Shown here one piece after another: positions 36,801 to 47,399 of a DNA stretch of 64,000 bases. The stretch is from Pampus argenteus (Eukaryota > Chordata > Actinopteri > Scombriformes > Stromateidae): the NCBI GenBank assembly GCA_036937835.1, contig CM072870.1, positions 18,075,501 to 18,139,500 of the forward strand, in the 5' to 3' direction. Position 1 is the stretch's first letter; every line of letters begins with the position of its first letter. A model generated the notes under the pieces. That model was given only the letters and a program-made list of their open reading frames with translations, did not search any database and was not told the origin of the DNA. The translations under genes and the position numbers were made by a program.

Positions 36801-38307
36801 ATGGCCTCAAAGAGTGAACTCCAATGTTTGCGAAATCGCCGCTCTACTATCAACTGCCTGTCAAAGGGTATAGAGGACAAGACATTCCCATTTTCTCAGA
36901 AGAAAACAGTGAAAGCGTGGAGCTCGCTGGAGAATCTGGACAGTCCTGGAGAGAAGGTGAAAGGGAAACCCAAACAGCAAGTGAGCATCATTGTTAATGT
37001 TGGGGGGAAAGTGTTTCATATTCCCAAAAAGTGTGCCATCAAATATCCTCATACTCGGATAGGCACCTTGGCTCTATGCAGGGACCAAGCAAAGCTCCTC
37101 ACGCTGTGTGATGACTACACTGTGCGCAAGAATGAGTTCTTCTTTGACCGCGACCCTGCCTTCTTTCACCACATCTGCCATTTCTACACAAGCGGAGTGT
37201 TGTGGGTCATACGGGAAATGTGCCCCGTCAACTTTGAGGAGGAGATTGCATACTGGGGCCTGAGCCTGAAGGACACCCAGCTCTGCTGCTGGATGGTGTT
37301 CGAGGAGAAGGTGGATGAGGTAAGGGACAACCTGAAGGTCGACAGGGAGCTAATGGCTGAGATCGAGGTGAAGTGCGAAGATGAGTGTTTCAAAAACATG
37401 ATCTTTGGGAATGTTCGAAAGACTCTCTGGAACGTTGCGGAGGATCCCTACTATTCGATTCCAGCCAAGGTTTTCACCGTGCTCTCCAACCTCTTCGTAC
37501 TCCTTTCCATCATGGCAATGACTCTAAACACTGTGGAGGAACTACAAAAGTTTAAAATCAATGGAAAAACCCACATGGAATGGGTGGAGATCATCGCCAT
37601 TGTCTTCTTCACCTTTGAATATTTAATCCGCCTTGTCACCACTCCTAACATCAAAAGGTTCTTCAAGAGTGGACTCAACTTTGTGGACATGGTGGCGGTC
37701 ATACCTTATTTCTTCCAGATCATCTTTGAAGTCTTTACTGACACCGAGGATGTGAACCCACAGGAAGACCTCAGGGTCATGGCTCGGGTCAGCAAGCTCA
37801 GCTATGTCCTCAAAGTCATCAAGCTGCTGCGGATCTTTCGGATTTTGAAGCTGGCTCGCCACTCAACAGGCATGAGGGCTTTTGGGTTCACTCTGCGTCA
37901 GTGTTATCAGCAGGCTTTCTGCCTTTTCCTCTTCATTGCCATGGGGATCTTCACTTTCTCTGCTCTCCTGCATTCAGCCGAGAGGGGAACTGAGGGCTCT
38001 CCTATCAGCAGTATCCCACATGCCTGGTGGTGGGCTGCAGTGAGTATCAGAAGCTGAATACATCAGTGTCCTGTTTCATTTCAATCTAATCAGCACTATT
38101 GTATCTAAGACAGCAAATTTTGGCTTTATTCCAGCCTGACATTACAGTAGCTTGTTTGACTGGTTGCCATAACCTTTTAGCTGCGGTTTTAGCTGTAATG
38201 AAGACGGGCTCTTTCATTGACTACAGCGTTTATAATTCACAACACTCTCAGTTATAGAACAACACAATTCAATGAAGAACAATAAAATCAACAGCATCAT
38301 TTTTTAA

Positions 38308-38352
<45 letters not shown>

Positions 38353-39287
38353 CCAATTCTTACTCTACATTTCACAAGTCGCCTTGCTCAACAGCACATC
38401 AAGATGAACCTTTTAGGTAGCGGGTGTTACTTAGATCCTTGCTTTAAGATGTATGAACATTTAAGTGAAGATTTATTTTTAAATAATTTCAAAACATTTC
38501 TCAAGTTCATCTCAACTCATCTTTTATTGGTTAACTACGTCTCATATGTGCCTGAGACACTTGTGTAACTGCTGTTGTTTTCCCATTGGTATTTTAGCCT
38601 GCTTAAAGCATTGTTTTGTTTGTTTGTTTGTTTTTTTGGCCACTTGGATGCAGTGGAACAAGCCGAAAACACACAACACTAACATGTTCTCACACATACA
38701 ATATCGTACAACAATATTTAAGGAGAATACATATAAATACTATATATATATATATATACTGTATGTAGGCGTATAACTGCAGTATTCATAGATTGAGAGT
38801 GGGAAAGAGCAGGTTTCACTTTTTAACAAGGAAATTGGAAAAAACCTCATCAGACATAAACGATGAATGATGATAAATGATTGATCTTTAATTCAACCTT
38901 TGCTGTAGCTCATTGTTATGATCATCGTGAAAAATGTGTTGCCATGCGTTGTCACGAAACTTGAGTAATGTTGGACTCTTCCCTGTTCTCTTTTAGGTCA
39001 GCATCTCCACTGTGGGCTACGGGGATGTGGTTCCTGTTACCATCCTGGGTCGTATTGTGGCCTTTGGCTGCATCTCCTTTGGTATTATTCTGAATGGCAT
39101 GCCGATCTCCTTCCTTTTTAACAAGTTCTCTGATTACTATGCCAAGTTAAAGTCACAGGAGTACCAAACTATCTCACTCAAGCGGCGCTTTCAGCTTAAG
39201 AAGCGCCTCAGACACAAACTAGGCACGTGTTTCCATCAGTCGGCGGAGGACAACAGAACAAACAGGCGCTGCGAGTGTCCACACTGA
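36801..39287 (+). CDS. kcnv2: Kv8.2-like silent potassium channel subunit
   Basis: Modulatory voltage-gated K+ channel subunit. Mammalian KCNV2 is silent alone and assembles with Kv2 channels, notably in photoreceptors (family knowledge). Two exons, 36801-38039 and 38997-39287, give 509 residues. An in-frame TGA five codons upstream supports the start. The T1 domain spans about 60-170. S1 lies at 223-245, S2 at 260-280, S3 at 292-311 and S4 at 330-355 (KVIKLLRIFRILKLAR). S5 lies at 366-390, the filter TVGYGD at 418-423 and S6 at 432-455. S6 reads NGMPIS where conducting channels have PxP, the hallmark of KCNV2. The string AFGFTLRQCYQQ and NTVEE after S1 also match KCNV2 rather than KCNG, KCNS or KCNV1. 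The single intron just before the filter agrees with the two-exon KCNV2 layout. It may be one of two or more fish paralogues; the symbol denotes the family. Confidence 0.9.
38040..38996 (+). other. kcnv2-like intron
   Basis: The only intron of the gene contains a (TA)n repeat at about 38312-38348, a second short one at 38741-38758 and a (GTTT)n run near 38610-38633. Reading through the donor adds six residues and a stop. Confidence 0.8.
38312..38348. repeat. (TA)n microsatellite
   Basis: A near-perfect TA dinucleotide run inside the kcnv2-like intron. Confidence 0.9.
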
Positions 39288-39379
39288 GAATTAAATGAGC
39301 AGGCTTATAATAAGAGTTTGCGAGGGTGTCTTATGTGCTTTCATAAACTTGGCAATGAGTCAACATTGTGTGAACTGTG

Positions 39380-39385
39380 AATAAA
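39380..39385 (+). terminator. Polyadenylation signal (kcnv2)
   Basis: AATAAA lies about 95 bases after the kcnv2 stop codon. Other AATAAA copies near 39880 could serve instead. Confidence 0.5.
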
Positions 39386-39398
39386 ATTGTCTGACAAC

Positions 39399-39424
39399 AG
39401 AGAGAGAGAGAGAGAGAGAGAGAG
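39399..39424. repeat. (GA)n microsatellite
   Basis: A pure GA dinucleotide run directly after the kcnv2 polyadenylation signal. Confidence 0.9.
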
Positions 39425-42400
39425 CGGACAGGAAGAGGAAGAGGAAGAACAATAATTTCACACAAATGTCTGCTGTGTTCAGACGTTAGTTAGTAGCTTT
39501 GCATTAACTTTCGGTATTAAACTTCCTCAACAGACACTCGTATTGCATACAAAACGACTCTTAAGTCAACTTGAACTTAATACATGTACATAGTAAACAA
39601 TGAGTGCCTGTCAGTTTAGGTTGACTGGGACAAATTATAGTGTCTGATGCAGTTCAAACAAGCACAAGAGCAAGTTTTTGCTTATAAAACTGTACGGATT
39701 TTGAAAGTAGTACACTGTATTGTGTAATGAATGTTCACTTATGACTTCATTGCTTTCAAGAACATGTTTTTATGCTGTTTTCATGTTGAGTTTAATTGTT
39801 TTCATAATTTATTGAGGTTAGGTTTTCCTCACCTATCTTGTTGATATTCCTATTTTTGTATTTTGTCATATTGTTTCTAAAATAAATAGATTAACCTACT
39901 TTGAATGCCTGGATAATTTATATATATATATATATACACTGACATCTGCTTTTGAGGTTTGTCATTAATGGGGTAGAAACATGAAACTAAGCTAAATCCT
40001 CAGTAGGTTGGCATAAATTAGCTTTGTATCAAAGTGCCTAAAGTTGTGCAAGACTCAACAGTGAGAGTGACAATCACTTGTGAAACGGGACAGTAGCTTT
40101 CATTAAATGGGCACCTGGAGACCTGATAAATGCAAGTCAAGTAGTCTCTTTTTTTTTACATATCTGGCTCTTTATCTGATAAATTAGCCAGGTAGTTAAA
40201 TTAACCAGCTTTGCCTTCCTGCCATGTGCTGCTGGATAGACAGCATACAGTGGGTTTCTCTGGTTAAAACTTTTCTGGGGGAGATTGTACCTCTCAGATG
40301 ACTTATGAGTGGATTCAACCAACAGACTCATTATACTGTAAGATTGTACAGTAGCTTGCTGTTAATATTTTTGTTTATTTACAGTATTTAGCTGTATTTA
40401 AGACTATACACAAAAATATCCTGTGTTTTTTTTTTACAGAAATGCGTTACAATTTGCTTTATTTTATTACTGAAGATTGTGATTTTTTTTTTTTTTTTTT
40501 TTGTCATGTGCTCCTTATGAGACAGTTCAGGTTAATTAAAAACCCACTGAGGATCATTGACACAGTGACGCAGAGTCCACAAGTCAAGGATATATTCCAG
40601 GATATACACCGAGCCTGTGAATATTCTCATTCAGGATATATACTGTTTTCTTAGAGGAACTGTGTATATTGCTGACCACATCCTCATTATTGTTGACTTA
40701 ATCTTAATCAAAAAATATATATCCCTAAGTGAATATTTGCTGTAACTACACCCTTAGATCATCCATCATCGTATTTGCATATCATATCCCTTTGACATAT
40801 ATATATAACATCTCTGGTTGTATGTTTACCATCCTGGATATGCCTGTGTGTGTTGTTGTTGTTTTTTTTAGTATTGTAGAAACTGTGTGTATTATTAAGC
40901 CAAAGATAATTATTGTTTCAGAGCTATAGCTTGTCTATAGCAGTCGACTACACTGCATTGCAACATTCTCACAGTGATTCTTCTTTTATTATAATGAAAT
41001 AAGCAACACATCACTGACTAAATAGTAAATAAATGACCAATTAAGTGAAAATACTTATTCAGAGGTAAAAGTAAAGACACTATTATAAGTAAAATGCACT
41101 TTCTATAATGCATCAAATATATATGTATACATACCTGATAGTGTAGAGGATAAATAAAATGAATTGAATAAAGTTTTAGATGGGTGTCTCCTACAGTCCT
41201 GACGCAGGGCTTTATCTTTATTTAGCAGAAACGCAACAGGCACCGCCCGCAAACGGCACTGCGGACCTGAGATATAACACCGCATACTGGACTTAATGTT
41301 AATCTTCGATCAATCTTTCATCACTTTTCATAAAACAGTAAGTGCACTTTATTCTTCATTCGCCACTTCATGCGGTGCTGCTTGTTATGTACAACCACAG
41401 CTCAGTTGTATTTGCATAGATAATATTAATAATAATAATAATGTAGAAAGTATGGTTTATCAACATGATGATCAGTGCTCAACTTCGATATATATATATA
41501 TATAGATATAGATTTATATATATATATATGTGTATATGTAGTTCTATTGCGTCGTAGTGTTTTTCACACATGCGTATTATGTGCGGCATCAAACAGTTAT
41601 TTAACGTTTGTTTTACATTTTAATTGTTATATGTTGTTATATTGTTATATAAAACGAAGAGGAACAGGAAGTATCATTCAGCGTAATTCATATCAGTTCA
41701 CAGGCACATAAACTGACAAAAAAAATAAAAATAAAAAAACACGTAAAAAAAACCCCAAAAGAAAATTATTCAATACATAAAACAAACAAAAACATTTAGC
41801 TTTTTATCGTTATTTCATTCTTCAAGAGTTTGTCAACTAGACCGATTTTGAATTTAAAAAAAAAGGGCAAGACAGGAAATGGCAGCTCTGAGACACTGAC
41901 TACAGATGCTCAGATCATAAGCTTCAAATATGGTAATATAGTTTACTACTTAGCTCTTTTAACTGTTTTACAGCTGTAAAGTAAAACTCTTACTGACAAA
42001 AGTATTCAGATCCTTTTTTCTTCAATGTTGGACTGAGAGTGTGTGTTGAGTGTCATCTGGAGGTTTTAAGTGTTTCATGCAGTCAAGTCACTTATTGCTT
42101 ACCTCAAATGTATTATTAACAGGAAAGAGGCCAGTCTCATGTCTAAGGCAGGGCATTTTTCTGTCATTTCACTTTTTTTTTTTTTTTTACTTTTTTTTTG
42201 GCACTTTTCATAAGATGATTATAATGACGAACTGTCTGACATCGCCTATGTAATATATTCCACCCATTTTTTGAGAAAACATTACAGCATTTCATTTATT
42301 GCCGCCCAACAGACAGCATCTCACTACTCTTGAGCCTCTGCTAGTTCAGAGAAGTAATGCCACAGTGCAAAAAAAAAAGAGAGAAAAAAAGGTGATTATA

Positions 42401-42461
42401 CCTGATTAAATAGTAGATTAGACTCAAAAACTAGCAAAGCTCTGTGTCAATTCATTGTTTG

Positions 42462-42492
<31 letters not shown>

Positions 42493-42853
42493 TAAAATTG
42501 ATATACATAAAAAGGACAATACAATAAACAACACCAACAAAGAGAAGAGAGTACATGTAATGTAATGTAATGTAAATTTGACCCTTGTTCATGTTAATCC
42601 AAGTATATTCAAACTGTATTTAGTTTTGTCTGATCTGAATATAAGCAGCACGACTGCAAAACAAACACAAACAAGCCTTGAAACAACAAAAAGCAACACG
42701 CGTTGTGAATGTGGGCATTCTGCCAGACGTAAAAAAAATAATTAAATTAAAGAATAATTTGTTTTATTGGTTATTCTATATCTATATTATATATATATTC
42801 TATTCTGTTGCTAATAAATCTGTGTGTTGTTTTGTCACTGCAGAGTTTCAACA

Positions 42854-43978
42854 ATGAGATGCATCAGAGCAAAAACCTGTTTGTTAAATGGAGCTCTTGC
42901 TCTGTTAGTACTCAATCTCTGTAAATACTTTATTGAACATAAAACCACTCCCCTCCACGAAGGAGTGAGAGAGGATTACCATCACAGAAACATATCCGCC
43001 ACTAACAACCCCTACGTATATTCCTGGCCAAGATGTCAACAAAATATGTCTGCTGCCAACATCACCGGCTTCAACTCTCTACCTGGTTCTATAAAAGACT
43101 TCCTCTACTATCGTCACTGTCGCCATTTCCCCATGTTACTGGATCTTCCTGATAAATGTGGAGGAGCTGATAAATCTGCAGACGTCTTCCTTCTGCTGGT
43201 CATTAAAAGCTCCCCTGTGAACTACGAACGGCGAGAAGTCCTGCGCAAAACCTGGGCTAAAGAGAGGTCATACAACGGTGTGTGGATCAGAAGGATCTTC
43301 ATCTCAGGGACGACGGCTAAAGGTTTTGAGAAGGAGAGACTGAACAAACTCCTCAAACTAGAGCAACAGGAGTACAACGACATCCTTCAGTGGGACTTCA
43401 GTGACTCGTTCTACAACCTCACCTTGAAGCAGATACTCTTCCTGGAGTGGATGGAAAGGAACTGTCCGCACGCTCGCTTTCTGCTTAATGGTGACGATGA
43501 TGTCTTTGCCAACCCAGACAACATGGTCGAGTATCTCCAAAGCCTCAAGGACAACAATGGAAACAAGCACCTTTTTTCCGGCCATCTGATTGAGAATGTG
43601 GGTCCCATTAGATCATCGGTGAGCAAGTATTTTATTCCAGTTCAGGTGCATGAGTCAGACTCGTACCCCCCTTACTGTGGTGGTGGGGGCTTCCTATTGT
43701 CTGGCTACACAGCTTTAGTCATATACAAAATGTCTCAGTCCATTACCATTCTTCCCATTGATGATGTGTACTTGGGTATGTGTCTGGCCAAAGCGGGACT
43801 TGGGCCTGTTTCCCATATGGGTGTGAAGACAGCAGGACTGTACATTCCCTCCAGAAAACTAGATGAATATGACCCTTGCTATTATAAAGACGTTTTACTC
43901 GTACACAGATTCCTTCCTGCTCGTATGTTTATTATGTGGCACAGAATACATGACCCTGAACTGAGATGTTCCACCTAA
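42854..43978 (+). CDS. b3gnt3: B3GNT3, beta-1,3-N-acetylglucosaminyltransferase 3
   Basis: Golgi type II glycosyltransferase of family GT31. It adds beta-1,3-GlcNAc to galactose-ended glycans, including core 1 O-glycan extension in mammals (family knowledge). The 374 residues come from one coding exon. A short cytoplasmic end precedes a membrane anchor at about 8-26 (LLNGALALLVLNLCKYF). The stem has N-glycosylation sequons NIS, NMS and NIT. The catalytic domain starts near residue 108 (VFLLLVIKSSPVNYERRE). It contains ILQWDFSDSFYNLTLKQ, the metal-binding DxD in NGDDDVF at 212-218, and YCGGGGFLLSG at 274-284. The block FLYYRHCRHFP matches B3GNT3 best among the paralogues. The neighbouring jak3 and slc5a5 support the same call. 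The first ATG after the acceptor is taken as the start; in-frame sequence without a stop extends upstream through that acceptor. Confidence 0.92.
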   Translation: MRCIRAKTCLLNGALALLVLNLCKYFIEHKTTPLHEGVREDYHHRNISATNNPYVYSWPRCQQNMSAANITGFNSLPGSIKDFLYYRHCRHFPMLLDLPDKCGGADKSADVFLLLVIKSSPVNYERREVLRKTWAKERSYNGVWIRRIFISGTTAKGFEKERLNKLLKLEQQEYNDILQWDFSDSFYNLTLKQILFLEWMERNCPHARFLLNGDDDVFANPDNMVEYLQSLKDNNGNKHLFSGHLIENVGPIRSSVSKYFIPVQVHESDSYPPYCGGGGFLLSGYTALVIYKMSQSITILPIDDVYLGMCLAKAGLGPVSHMGVKTAGLYIPSRKLDEYDPCYYKDVLLVHRFLPARMFIMWHRIHDPELRCST

Positions 43979-44127
43979 AACAAAAAAACACTTTAGCTGA
44001 ACCAAACTATAACTTATATAACACGTGGTGACAGAGCTCAGTGGCTCTTTCATGGGAAAAAACGTTTGAACTGTTTACTGTAATGAAGTAGGTGTTTTGG
44101 CTTTACAATACACCTATCGTTTTATTC

Positions 44128-44133
44128 AATAAA
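44128..44133 (+). terminator. Polyadenylation signal (b3gnt3)
   Basis: AATAAA lies about 150 bases after the b3gnt3 stop codon. A second candidate near 44982 could give a longer UTR. Confidence 0.5.
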
Positions 44134-45659
44134 AAACATTGATTAACGGTGTAGGTGAAGATGGACTGTTCACAAATATAAGCAAGGATTGTTTAAAGGA
44201 ATAGGTTCACAATTTATTAAATCTGTCAAAACAACAGTCAGGTGTCCACTAAAAAGACTAACTTTGAAAGACATTGACTTCATTTGACTAATTTGGATGG
44301 CTGAAGCTTCATATTAGGTTCAAGTAAACTTTAAAATACATTTTTTATACACAGAACAAGACCCTCCCCCATCACTTACATTGAATGAGCATTATGAAAG
44401 TATCTCTGAATGGTCAATATGAACAGGAAGAATGATCACAGCAAGAAAAAAAACATGTCAATATTCATTCGGGCTACCTGTCCTTTAAACAACATCTTAT
44501 CAAGGCCTTTGTTGACAGTGAGCTTACCTTTATTGGACATTATCATATTTTACTACTAAACACTGATACAGAAAATAATAAAATAGAATATGCAGAGAAT
44601 ATAACCTTTAATGGTACAAAATCAGCAGCTGCAAGATGCATTTAGTAGATGAAGCCTAGCGACTGCTACTAAGCACAGCAGGCCTGACAAAGTGGATTTC
44701 TCCACGTGTTTAAGCACTGTGCACGGGGCTGTACTCAGAGGTAACTGTTGTCAGTACCTTTTGTACAATATACTTAGTTGTTAGTGCGAGCGGTGCTCGG
44801 CTATAAGATATACTGTGGTATCTACTGTCTTCCAAAATATTGTTTAAACATATTTTCTCTGGGTTTTTTTTGTTTTTTTTTTAAACTAATGTAAAGTTAC
44901 ATTTATGCTATGTTATTTAATCTTCTGCTTAAGGTGCCAGTCTACATAATTTTACAGTTTTCATTCATTTAAATATTTTTCAATAAAACTGTGTACCCTG
45001 TGAATTTATGTTTGAAAAGGGGACATATCATGCTTTTTTGTGATTTTATGCATATACTGTTATGATGTCAGATCTTCAAATGTCCCAAACTTGAGGTGAG
45101 TTTTTGTTTTTTGTTTATTTTTTGGGTTTTTTTTGCCGATCCTGTGAATGTACTACCCCCATTGAATGGGGCTGCTGCGGTTTTTTTTCCACATACTGCT
45201 GTTTTCAGTCGAAACACGGTCTTAGAATTGCAGATTGGTGTTTATGAAGCACAAATGCTGTCATATACTCGTATTTAAAAAAAACACCAGTCATAATCAG
45301 GTGGCGGTGATGATCTCCTTTTTACCAAGTACATTAGGTTGAATAGGTACAGAAATGTCCAAATATTTTTTTTTTATGCTGTTGAAAAGAAAGACTACAA
45401 GGTTATATATTAAAGTTTTATTTTGAAAATAAAAATTTTTGAAATGAAATTGTGTACTGAATATATTTTTTTAAAAATGCATTTATTATAAGCAAAAAAA
45501 ACAAGCATTAAGTCCTTAGATCTTGTTTCTTTAAGCATATAGTTTAGCTGTTGTCTCTGTGAATCCATCCACCGGATATTATTCACTCTTTTTTTAAATG
45601 GATAATGTCTTATTAGAAGTTGCAATGGGAAACATTTCCTTGTAGTTTGGTGAAATTGA

Positions 45660-46132
45660 TAACCTCCTAACCGTCTGTCTCCTGGTGGAGCTGGAGGAAG
45701 CGTGCCCGGAGATAACTACCCACACCTGGCAGCGATCATCATCTCACAGGCGGCCTGCAGTATTTAAGGAGCAGCCACACATCCAGCCTCTGCTGGATTG
45801 CTGTGAGTATGCAACAGCCTTATAGCTCAAAATTGAAACGTTGAACCTGTGTTTGCCTTCAGTCCACCGTCTGATTTTTGCCTCCTCTCTAATCTGCTCT
45901 CCCCTTCAGAAACCAGTCCAGTCTGCTCAGGATACGCCTGTGAGAACCAGTGTGTGGGCCGCACCCTGCAAGCCAGCCTGCTGACTCTACTTCCCAGATC
46001 ACCTTCCTCCTCTGGACTGCATACCTCGCCCGCTCAGCCTGATTATCTCAGCGTACTCCTCCTTTGCTCAATAAACTGTTAAACTCTAACTTTTGTTCAG
46101 TCTACTTCTGGGTCCCTTTCTGAAACCTGACA
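45660..46132 (+). mobile_element. Candidate LTR-type retroelement fragment
   Basis: The 3' part runs AATAAA (46070-46075), then acttttgttcag, cttctgggtccc and a final cctgaca at 46132. This is the same order of signals as in the solo LTR at 54616-55171. A TATTTAAGGA-type promoter motif lies near 45760. No TG start or target duplication was found, so the left end is arbitrary and the copy may be truncated. Confidence 0.35.
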
Positions 46133-46993
46133 CTTTGACTTATCTTTCCTCCACTTTGACTTATCTTTAGTGCTTGTAGGTGAAAATCTCTGAACATTGA
46201 TGAGAAGCTGGGATAAAAACACACATTTTGGTTTGATGGACAAAGGTTCCATCAAAAATTATGTCTTAGTTGTGATGATTGGAAAGGCTCAGGAAGTTTT
46301 ATTTTATGATATGATGCGGTGTATCTGGAGCCAGAATCTAATCTATAGATCTATTTGTGTTTTCAGTTGCTGAGAGAAAGGATTATCATCATAAAGATAT
46401 GAGTGTGTGTGTGCTGTCCTGTAGAGTGCGAGTGAGTTGAAGGATTTCCTGTTATCTGTTATGATATGGACCCCAGTCACAATCAGTGTAAATGATAAGT
46501 AGTGAGTATGCAGATATTATATGGACTTTATCCAGTATAAAGGTCTGTGTAAGGTCTGATTGAACTATATGTCCTAAAATCTTACTAACGGAGCAATAAT
46601 TTTCAAAATGGCAGCCAACACAATGAGGGTCTGAATTTAATGATTGAGATCATAATGACTCATTAAAAATAATTAATGACTTAGTGTATGTCTAATGTCT
46701 CTAAAAAAATGATGTTTACCGTCTTAGTTTAGCGTGTTTGCATACTAACATTTGCTATGCTATTTTGCCATGTATTCTAGAGTACAACTCAACTGGGATT
46801 ACAAAGTATTGTGTTTAATAATGCCAGTGAATATTTCAAAAAAACAAAAACATAAAAAAAACAAACATAAAAAACACATTGCTTTATTCGGAACATGACA
46901 CAATATAAAAAAATAAAAAATGTAACACGGTATATCATTTGGTATATTCTTCACTACAACACAATACTACTACAATATAAATGCATAATGTCA

Positions 46994-46994
<1 letters not shown>

Positions 46995-47031
<37 letters not shown>
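46995..47031. repeat. (TA)n microsatellite
   Basis: A TA dinucleotide run between b3gnt3 and jak3. Translated, it yields a false Tyr/Ile-rich frame. Confidence 0.9.
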
Positions 47032-47035
<4 letters not shown>

Positions 47036-47399
47036 CTCAACACATTTTTATTTAAAAAAAAACCAAAAAACATCTTTTTTCATTTTCTGTATTTTGGCCC
47101 CTTTAGACACATCTCCTGCATGTAGTCATTTAATCTGATCTACTGTATGCTTCACAGTGCAGTGTGTTTTGCTTTTTTTTTAGGTTAACCAGTATTTCAT
47201 TTGGTCTCTCAAGAGAAGAGTAACTGAAGTTACATCCAGGCAATTTATATTTCTCTATCGATTTTTGGCACATTTTGTTGTGTTCTTTTGTGGGAAAAGG
47301 GTATAAAATAAGTTTTACCTGAGAGTTATTTATGTAAACTGTATCATTTCACATCATTGTTCCTCTGAAGTTACACTGTGGAGTAAAACAGGCTCTCTG

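Larger units (their letters stand above)
39288..42853. other. kcnv2 3' UTR and kcnv2-b3gnt3 intergenic region
   Basis: An AATAAA at 39380-39385 lies about 95 bases after the kcnv2 stop, followed by (GA)n at 39399-39424. The rest is AT-rich with several TA runs (about 39920-39936, 41489-41529, 42461-42485) and poly-T runs. A splice acceptor at 42842-42843, just upstream of the b3gnt3 start, implies a noncoding b3gnt3 exon somewhere in this region. I could not place it. Confidence 0.5.
43979..47399. other. b3gnt3 3' UTR and b3gnt3-jak3 intergenic region
   Basis: Polyadenylation signals for b3gnt3 are at 44128-44133 and near 44982. A candidate LTR-type end lies at about 45660-46132, and a (TA)n run at 46995-47031. 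In mammals INSL3 lies in the corresponding gap; I found no relaxin-type B or A chain here. The two genes converge on this region. Confidence 0.5.

Noticed and set aside
45849..46082. Cysteine-containing frame (PVCSGYACENQC) considered as an insl3 or small secreted peptide
   Set aside because: It ends at an LTR-type polyadenylation signal, lacks the relaxin cysteine pattern and a signal peptide, and fits retroelement sequence better.
46895..47125. Open frame rich in Tyr and Ile between b3gnt3 and jak3
   Set aside because: It is mostly a (TA)n repeat and has no homology signature.
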